Shown here: positions 58,312-64,000 of the stretch, piece by piece
How the letters are laid out: each line of letters opens with the position of its first letter
Position numbering within the stretch: the stretch's first letter is position 1
Assembly: GCA_036490515.1 (NCBI GenBank)
Contig: DASXDU010000007.1
Location: forward strand, 62,001-126,000
Origin: Palsa-1150 sp036490515
GTDB lineage: Bacteria > Myxococcota_A > Polyangia > Polyangiales > Polyangiaceae
DNA: 64,000 nucleotides
Reading direction: 5' to 3'
The notes under the pieces: model-generated
Told to the model about the DNA's origin: nothing
Databases searched by the model: none
Seen by the model: the letters and a program-made list of their open reading frames with translations, nothing else
Program-made: the position numbers and the translations under genes

Positions 58312-59802
58312 CTACTGGTTCGGCATCGCCTCCGGCACCGCGCGCGCGACGAACGCCGTGTCCGTCGTCGCCGTGATGGGGCCCTGGCCGAAGTCGAGCG
58401 TGCCGACGAAGTTGCCCGAGAGGAGCAGGCCCCCCGCGGGGTGCGCGGCCAGTGAGTGGAAGCGCGTCTCCTGTCCGGAGCCGTACTCGCGGCCGCACGA
58501 GGCCTGGCCGTCGGGGCTCACGACGCCGATGAAGGCGCTGCCGAAGGTGGTGTCGCTGGTCGTGAACGAGCAGGAGCCGAAGTCGAACGGCGCGCGGAAG
58601 TCGCCCGCGACGTAGATCGTGCCCTGGGAGTCGATCGCGAGCGCGTCGCCGGCGACGGCGCCGCCCTGCCCGCCGTAGCCGTGGGACCAGAGGACGTTGC
58701 CGAAGGGATCGTACTTGCTGAGGGCCGCCACCTCGGGGCTGCCGACGAGGCTCGCGAGGAGGACGCCGTTGCCGCTCGGGTCGAACGCCACGCCGTTCGC
58801 GCGGTCGTTGCCGCGGCTGCCGAGGCCCTGGCTCCAGAGCGTGTTACCGTAGACGTCGAGCTCCGCGACGAATACGTCGGTGCCGCCGAAGGTGTCGAGC
58901 GCCCCGTCGTCGAGGTCGAAGAAGCCCGCGAAGGTGCCGGCGACGAGCGTGTTGCTGAACTGATCCATCGCGATGGCCGTCCCCGCCGCGGGCTTCGTTC
59001 CCGCGAGCTCGCGCACCCATTTGACGCTCCCCGTGGAGCCGAGGAGCATCGCGAAGCCCTCGATGGCGCCGCCCGAGTCGAGGACGCTCGTCTGGACGGT
59101 GCCGCGCCCGTCGAAGGTCCCGGTGACGGCGACCTCGCCGTGCGGCCCGATCGCGACGGCCTGCGCCTGCGCGCTCGCACCCGCGCCGCCGAGCTGCGTG
59201 GCCCAGAGGAGGTTGCCCTTCGGATCGATCTTGGCGACGAACGCGTCGGTGGTCCCGAAGGCCTTCAGCGGAGCGGCGGCGGGGCCGGAGGGCCGCCCGA
59301 CCGGGATGGAGACGCTCTGGAGGACGGCCTGCGACGACGTGAAGTCGAGGGTGCCGGCGAAGGTGCCGACGACGATCGTGTTGCCCTGCGCGTCGACCAC
59401 GGCGCCGTGCGGCGACTGATCGGCCGCGTCGCCGTACGCGTGCGCCCAGAGCACCTCTCCACCCGCGTCGACGCGCGCGAGGAGCACGTCCATGCCGCCG
59501 CCGGCGCCCACCGTGCTCGACCCGACCGTGGCGAGCCCGCTCAGCGTGGCGGCGATGCTGGCGCTGCCGTCGGGCGCCACGGCCACCGGCCCCGCGGTGA
59601 CGGTGCCCTCGCCGAGGACGTCGCTCCATTGCGCAGCAGGCCCGGCCGGGAAGGTGGGCGTCGACCCGGCGTCCACCGCCGGCGAAGCGGTGGGGCCGGC
59701 GGGGGCGCCGGGCTGGGACGTGCCTCCGCACTGGATGCAGGCGGCGATGACGGCGAGTCCGGCGACGCCGGTGACGCCGCGGCGGGAGCGATTCCTGGAC
59801 AT
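58312..59802 (-). CDS. SBBP-repeat beta-propeller lipoprotein (paralogue of 46320)
   Basis: A 496-residue protein. A signal peptide ends VIAACIQC (Cys25), then a Pro/Ala linker and repeats such as DVLLARVDAGGEVLWAHAYG, DAFVAKIDPKGNLLWATQLG, DVFVAELDVYGNTLWSQGLG and a final GTIYVAGDFRAPFDFGSCSF. Order, lengths and the C-terminal FHSLAAHPAGGLLLSGNFVGTLDFGQGP match the protein at 46320 (FHSFAKHPTNGLVMVGHFVGGVDFGQGA), so the two are clear paralogues. Predicted cell-surface propeller. It diverges from the Ser/Thr kinase gene across 73 bases. Confidence 0.8.
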   Translation of the reverse strand: MSRNRSRRGVTGVAGLAVIAACIQCGGTSQPGAPAGPTASPAVDAGSTPTFPAGPAAQWSDVLGEGTVTAGPVAVAPDGSASIAATLSGLATVGSSTVGAGGGMDVLLARVDAGGEVLWAHAYGDAADQSPHGAVVDAQGNTIVVGTFAGTLDFTSSQAVLQSVSIPVGRPSGPAAAPLKAFGTTDAFVAKIDPKGNLLWATQLGGAGASAQAQAVAIGPHGEVAVTGTFDGRGTVQTSVLDSGGAIEGFAMLLGSTGSVKWVRELAGTKPAAGTAIAMDQFSNTLVAGTFAGFFDLDDGALDTFGGTDVFVAELDVYGNTLWSQGLGSRGNDRANGVAFDPSGNGVLLASLVGSPEVAALSKYDPFGNVLWSHGYGGQGGAVAGDALAIDSQGTIYVAGDFRAPFDFGSCSFTTSDTTFGSAFIGVVSPDGQASCGREYGSGQETRFHSLAAHPAGGLLLSGNFVGTLDFGQGPITATTDTAFVARAVPEAMPNQ

Positions 59803-59875
59803 GGCGAGCCCTTTCGCAACGCTCGTGCCGCTCCAGCGGGACCGGTCGCCTGCGTGCTAGATTCGACCGGTCGAG

Positions 59876-61615
59876 ATGGGCGGGCGTGCGCGCGAGTACA
59901 GGTCCGGCGAGACCATCCAGGGGACGGTCTACCTGGTGCACCGGCTCATCGGCGCCGGCGGCATGGGGACGGTCTACGACGTCGAGGACACGTCGATCGG
60001 CAAGCGCTACGTGCTCAAGACGCTCCACGCGCAGCTCGGGTCGCGCGAGGACCTCGCGCGGCGGATGCAGGTGGAGGCGCGGACGCTCGCGCGCCTGAAC
60101 CACACGAACATCGTCGAGATCTTCACCGCGGGCGTGACGGGCGACGACCTCAGGCTGCCCTACTACGTGATGGAGCGCCTCAACGGGCAGTCGCTCGCCC
60201 TCATCCTCCAGAAGCGCGGGCGGCTCGACCTCGCGCACGCGTACCACATCGCCATCGATCTCCTCGACGCCCTCGCGTTCGCGCACGAGGCGGGCGTCAT
60301 CCACCGGGACGTGAAGCCCGACAACATCTTCCTCCACCGGACGCTCTCGAACACGACGGTGACCAAGCTCCTCGACTTCGGGATCATCTCGTTCCTCGAC
60401 AAGGCGGTGGAGAAGTCGGAGACCGCCGGCCGCTTCCTCGGGACGCTCCGGTACGCCGCGCCCGAGCAGCTCCGCGGCGACAAGCCGACGGCCAAGGTCG
60501 ACGTCTACGCCGCCGCCCTCGTCCTCTACGAGATGCTCGCCGGCCACGGCCCCTTCGACAGCGAGGGGGACCACCACAAGATCGCCGAGGCCCACTCGAA
60601 GCGCGAGGCGCCGCGCCTCTCGTCGCAGCTCATCGTGCCGCCCGAGCTCGACTCGTTGATGGCCGCGTGCCTCCACAAGAACCCCGCTCTCCGTCCGCGC
60701 GACGCGTTCTCGTTCGCCGCCAGCCTGCGGAACCTGAACAAGGCGCTCGGCAACAAGCAGGCACCCGAGCGGCACGAGTCGCTGCAGCACAACCCCACCG
60801 GCCCGGCGATCACCGGCATAAGCGCCGGGGCGGCGCCCTTCGTGCGCATGCAAGGGGCGACGCCGGAGGGACCGTACGTGGTCGCGCCGTCCCCTCCGGG
60901 CGCGCCCCCGAGCATCGTTCCGGCGTTCCCGGGCCGCGACACGACCGAGAAGGGGATGCACGCGCTGTCGCAGGGTCCGTCGCTCGCGTCGCCGGGCGAC
61001 GTGGTGCGCACGGCGACCTCCGCGCAGTCCGTCGATCGACTGGCCCCGACCCACACGCATGCCCCCGCAACGCCGCCGATGCCGGGGCACGGAACGGGCG
61101 TCCTTTCGCCGCTGGGCGAGGCTCCGACGCTCCCGTCGGACGCGCCGTCGCCCGCTTCGATGTCCCCCTTTCAGTGGCCGCCCGAGCCTCCACCGGCTCC
61201 CAGCGGCGAAGCACACGTTCGCACGCTGCCGGGGGCCGGCGAAGGGGCGCCGCGCTCCACCGCTCTCGTGATCGCCGCCGTGCTTCTCATGGTGGCCCTC
61301 GCGATCGTTTCGGTCGCGCTCTTCGTCGTCCGGTTGAAGGCGCCCCCGGGCGCGATGCCGTCCAGCGCCGCGGGGTCGAGGGCCTCCGGCGTTGCACCCG
61401 CCCATGCTTCCCCGCCTCCACCTGCGCCGGTCGTCACCATGCCGGCACCGACGATCGGCCTGCCTGCGCTCGACGAGCCCGCATCGACGGCGTCGGCGGT
61501 CCCCACGGCGAGCGTGCCCGAGCCCCCCGGCTCGAAGGGAGCGCCGGGTCACGTCCCGGTGGCGGCACCCGCGTCCGCGAGCTCACCCGCGTTCCGGCCG
61601 GGCCCCGGCTTCTAG
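59876..61615 (+). CDS. Membrane-anchored Ser/Thr protein kinase
   Basis: A 579-residue Hanks-type kinase. It has the Gly loop IGAGGMG (25-31), Lys48 in VLKTL, HRDVKPDN (143-150), DFG (167-169) and GTLRYAAPEQL, so the catalytic residues are complete. A long Pro/Ala/Ser-rich juxtamembrane region (about 290-455) leads to one membrane segment (TALVIAAVLLMVALAIVSVALFVV) and a Pro/Ala-rich external tail. This PknB-like arrangement is frequent in Myxococcota. No ligand-binding domain is recognisable in the tail, and the substrate is unknown. It diverges from the SBBP lipoprotein gene. Confidence 0.92.
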   Translation: MGGRAREYRSGETIQGTVYLVHRLIGAGGMGTVYDVEDTSIGKRYVLKTLHAQLGSREDLARRMQVEARTLARLNHTNIVEIFTAGVTGDDLRLPYYVMERLNGQSLALILQKRGRLDLAHAYHIAIDLLDALAFAHEAGVIHRDVKPDNIFLHRTLSNTTVTKLLDFGIISFLDKAVEKSETAGRFLGTLRYAAPEQLRGDKPTAKVDVYAAALVLYEMLAGHGPFDSEGDHHKIAEAHSKREAPRLSSQLIVPPELDSLMAACLHKNPALRPRDAFSFAASLRNLNKALGNKQAPERHESLQHNPTGPAITGISAGAAPFVRMQGATPEGPYVVAPSPPGAPPSIVPAFPGRDTTEKGMHALSQGPSLASPGDVVRTATSAQSVDRLAPTHTHAPATPPMPGHGTGVLSPLGEAPTLPSDAPSPASMSPFQWPPEPPPAPSGEAHVRTLPGAGEGAPRSTALVIAAVLLMVALAIVSVALFVVRLKAPPGAMPSSAAGSRASGVAPAHASPPPPAPVVTMPAPTIGLPALDEPASTASAVPTASVPEPPGSKGAPGHVPVAAPASASSPAFRPGPGF

Positions 61616-61623
61616 GTCCCGCG

Positions 61624-64000
61624 TCAGCGGGCCCCCATCCGGGGCGCGGGCTTGGTCGGGTCTTCCGGCCACGAGTGCCTCGGGTACTTGCGAATGAGCT
61701 CCTTGCGGACGGCCGGGTAGTGCCGCTCCCAGAAGCCGGCGAGATCGCGCGTCACCTGCACGGCGCGATGGTTGGGCGCGAGGAGCTCGAGGACGAGCGG
61801 GACGCGCCCCGCTCCGATGCGGGGGCCGTCGACCATGCCGAAGAAGTCCTGGAGGCGTGACGCGATCGAGGGGGGCTTTCCCGGGTCGTACGCGATGGGA
61901 ATGGCGCGCCCCATCGTGAGGGTGACGCGCTCGGGAGCGAGGCGATCGACGTCTCCCGGTCGCCCGGTGCGTGCGCGGAGCGCGTCGAGAAGGCCCGCGT
62001 GGCGGAGCTCCTCGAAGCTGCTCTTTCCCTCGCAGAGGGCCACGAGCGCCTGGCGCACGGCTTCCTCGTCGGGCGCCTTCAGTGCGGGCTCGACCGAGGC
62101 GGCGAAGCGGGCACGCGCGAGCCAGCGATCGAGGGCCTCGGCCGGCGCGAAGGCGGACGGACCTGCGGCGAGGGCTGCCTCGGCGAGGACGCGGGCGGCG
62201 TCGGCTTCGGGAGGCGTCGCGCCCTCGGAGGCGTGGAGCACGAGGCTGCCGAAGGTCATCTCCTCGCGCGCGACGACGCGCTCGGCGGCGGCGTTCCAGC
62301 GGACCTCGGTCTTCTCGGCGATGGCCTCGGGGTAGACCTCGATGAGCCAGTCGGGCTCGATGCCGCTCGCGAGGCGGACGAGGATCCCGCCGCGCGCGCC
62401 CCGCGGCCGGTCCTCGACGTCGAGGGCCACCATCCACTCGGCGACGCGGACGACGCTCGACTCCTCGAGCTCCGCCGAGCCGCCGCCCGCCAGCGCGAGG
62501 GCTCTCCCGCCGGCGCGGACCCGCCTGGCGACACGATCCGGGTAGCCCGCGAGGAGGGCCATCCGGACGGCCTCGTCGCGTCCGAGCTCCTCGCGGCTCG
62601 AAGGAGCGTCCTCGCCCCGCGGTCTCCGCGTCGCGCGCTCGAGGTGCTTCGCGGCACGGGCGACCGCGTTCGTGGCCCCCGGGTCCAGGCCGGCCGCACG
62701 GAGGGCGCTCCCGGAGAAGCGCGCGTCCTCGGCCTCGCGATAGAGATCGAGGAGGGCCACGAGGTCCGAGGCCTCGGTCGCCGCGTCCTGCGTGCGACGG
62801 TCGCCGAAGCGCGCGCGGCTCGAGGCGCGGATGTCCCCCTCGCCGAGGATGGCCGCGACGACGCATGCATCGGACGCGGCGCCACGGCGCTCGCCCTCGA
62901 CGACGACGCGGGCCGCACGCGGGTGCACGGCGAAGCGGAGCATGGCGCGTCCCATGGGCGTGATGCCGCCCGAGGCGTCGACGGCGCCGAGCCTGCCGAG
63001 GAGTTCGCGCGCCGCACGCAGGCTCGCCTCGGGAGGAGGCTCGAGCCAGGGGACGTCGTGTGCGTTCATCGCCGCGAGCTCGAGCTCCGTCTGGGCGAGA
63101 TCGAGGCGCTCGATCTCGGGCCGGTCGTGCTCGGGGCGGAGATCGTGGTCGGCGCGCGTGTAGAGGCGGAGGCACCGGCCGGGACGGGTCCTTCCGGCGC
63201 GTCCCGTCCTCTGCGTGGCCGAGGCGCGGCTCACCTTCTCGACGCGGAGGCGCGGAAGCCCCGACCAGGCGGCATACGAGGCCACGCGCGCGAGCCCCGC
63301 GTCGACCACGGCGACGACGCCGTCGATCGTGATGGAGGACTCGGCGACGTTCGTCGAGAGGATCACCTTGCGGCGGGAGGCTCGCCCCACGGCCGCGTCC
63401 TGCTGCTCGGGGGTGAGATCGCCGTGCAGCGGAACGACGAGCAGATCGGCCTCCGCGGCGATCGCCGCGCACGTCTCGGTGGCCTTGCGGATCTCGGCGG
63501 CGCCGGGGAGAAAGACGAGGACGTCGCCGTCGAGCCCCTCGACGACGAGGCGGCGGACGGCGGAGGCCACCTGCGAGGCGAGGGGACGGTCGTCGGGCTG
63601 GGCGAGGTGATCGATCGCGACGTCGAAGCGCCGCCCCTCGGAGCGCAAGACGGGGGCGTCCAGGTACGCGGCGAGGGGCGCGGTGGCGAGCGTGGCGCTC
63701 ATGGCGACGACGCGGAGATCGGGGCGGCTCGTGCGGCGAAGGCGCTCGACGAGGGCGAGGGCGACGTCGCCCTGGAGGTGGCGCTCGTGAAACTCGTCGA
63801 GGACGACGATCGCGACGCCGTCGAGATCGGGCGCCGTGAGGATCTTCCTCCCGAGGACGCCCTCGGTGACGAAGCGGATGCGCGTGCGCGCGCTCGAGAC
63901 GTCCTCGAAGCGCACCTGGTAGCCGACCGTCCCGCCGACCTTCTCCCCGAGCTCGTCGGCCACCCGCCGTGCGGCCATGCGGGCGGCCAGCCGGCGCGGC
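61624..64000 (-). CDS. hrpB: ATP-dependent helicase HrpB (partial, N-terminus beyond window)
   Basis: The frame runs from the window end, beginning PRRLAARMAARRVADELGE (helicase motif Ia), through VRFEDVSSARTRIRFVTEGVLGR, the DEFHERH motif II, SATLAT motif III, STNVAESSITIDGV and QRTGRAGRTRPGRCLRLY (motifs V and VI), to the HrpB-specific C-terminus (YPAVRKELIRKYPRHSWPEDP). The Walker A segment lies outside. About 791 residues are visible of a family usually about 820-850 long. HrpB is a DEAH-type helicase whose cellular role is poorly defined. The gene is highly GC-rich and converges on the kinase gene nine bases away. Confidence 0.93.
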   Translation of the reverse strand, partial: PRRLAARMAARRVADELGEKVGGTVGYQVRFEDVSSARTRIRFVTEGVLGRKILTAPDLDGVAIVVLDEFHERHLQGDVALALVERLRRTSRPDLRVVAMSATLATAPLAAYLDAPVLRSEGRRFDVAIDHLAQPDDRPLASQVASAVRRLVVEGLDGDVLVFLPGAAEIRKATETCAAIAAEADLLVVPLHGDLTPEQQDAAVGRASRRKVILSTNVAESSITIDGVVAVVDAGLARVASYAAWSGLPRLRVEKVSRASATQRTGRAGRTRPGRCLRLYTRADHDLRPEHDRPEIERLDLAQTELELAAMNAHDVPWLEPPPEASLRAARELLGRLGAVDASGGITPMGRAMLRFAVHPRAARVVVEGERRGAASDACVVAAILGEGDIRASSRARFGDRRTQDAATEASDLVALLDLYREAEDARFSGSALRAAGLDPGATNAVARAAKHLERATRRPRGEDAPSSREELGRDEAVRMALLAGYPDRVARRVRAGGRALALAGGGSAELEESSVVRVAEWMVALDVEDRPRGARGGILVRLASGIEPDWLIEVYPEAIAEKTEVRWNAAAERVVAREEMTFGSLVLHASEGATPPEADAARVLAEAALAAGPSAFAPAEALDRWLARARFAASVEPALKAPDEEAVRQALVALCEGKSSFEELRHAGLLDALRARTGRPGDVDRLAPERVTLTMGRAIPIAYDPGKPPSIASRLQDFFGMVDGPRIGAGRVPLVLELLAPNHRAVQVTRDLAGFWERHYPAVRKELIRKYPRHSWPEDPTKPAPRMGAR

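Noticed and set aside
58844..61552. 902-residue reverse open frame
   Set aside because: Antisense to the kinase gene; Arg/Gly-rich composition without domains.
58456..61860. 1134-residue forward open frame
   Set aside because: Antisense to the SBBP gene and out of frame with the Ser/Thr kinase, both of which have clear domains; a product of very high G+C.
61583..63472. 629-residue reverse open frame
   Set aside because: Out-of-frame shadow of hrpB, whose helicase motifs are intact in the other frame.

Overview
This 64 kb, very GC-rich window looks like chromosome of a myxobacterium-type organism (Myxococcota, probably Polyangia). The reasons are many secreted lipoproteins with Asp/Ser/Gly-rich linkers after the lipid-anchored Cys, SBBP and BNR beta-propeller lipoproteins, a eukaryote-like Ser/Thr kinase with a C-terminal membrane segment, and degenerate Rpn-family genes. 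The species assignment is inference; no rRNA is present.

Region 1 (1 to about 41.2 kb) is a Wzx/Wzy-type surface polysaccharide locus. It holds a chain-length (Wzz) protein cut by the window edge, a putative polymerase, a flippase, a WecA/WbpL-type initiating phosphosugar transferase, six glycosyltransferases, three methyltransferases, two glutamine-dependent amidotransferases and two secreted beta-helix proteins. Its sugar-nucleotide genes group into four routes: a WbvB/WbvR/WbvD-like trio (UDP-L-QuiNAc type), a WbpM/WbpV-like pair next to the initiating transferase (UDP-D-QuiNAc type), rmlA/rmlB plus ketoisomerase, aminotransferase and acetyltransferase (dTDP-3-acetamido-3,6-dideoxyhexose), and a UDP-xylose synthase. 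An ABC half-transporter and two Cys-rich lipoproteins follow.

Region 2 (42.9 to 46.3 kb) is the most interesting part: a compact lasso-peptide cluster. A 55-residue precursor, missing from simple gene calls, is followed by a lasso cyclase, an HprK-like kinase, a PqqD-like recognition protein (B1) and a transglutaminase-like leader protease (B2). All four junctions overlap by 1 to 4 bases. The predicted core is GAGTKAGDASGPSLVHA with a Gly1-Asp8 macrolactam ring. No dedicated exporter adjoins it.

Region 3 (46.3 to 53.3 kb) holds beta-propeller lipoproteins, a damaged Rpn nuclease gene, an antitoxin-like small gene, a gluzincin-like lipoprotein, and a sigma-factor-like gene overlapping a gene for a single-pass membrane protein.

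Region 4 (53.3 to 57.3 kb) begins with about 520 bp of degenerate 22-bp tandem repeats. Then comes a run of five small genes: three encode mini-proteins carrying only a sigma-region-2-like motif, and two are tandem paralogues of unknown function. A second truncated Rpn gene follows.

Region 5 (57.3 to 64 kb) has a nucleotidyltransferase-like gene, a Cys-repeat secreted protein, a second SBBP lipoprotein, a Ser/Thr kinase and an HrpB helicase cut by the window end. By eye this end is richer in G+C than the polysaccharide locus.
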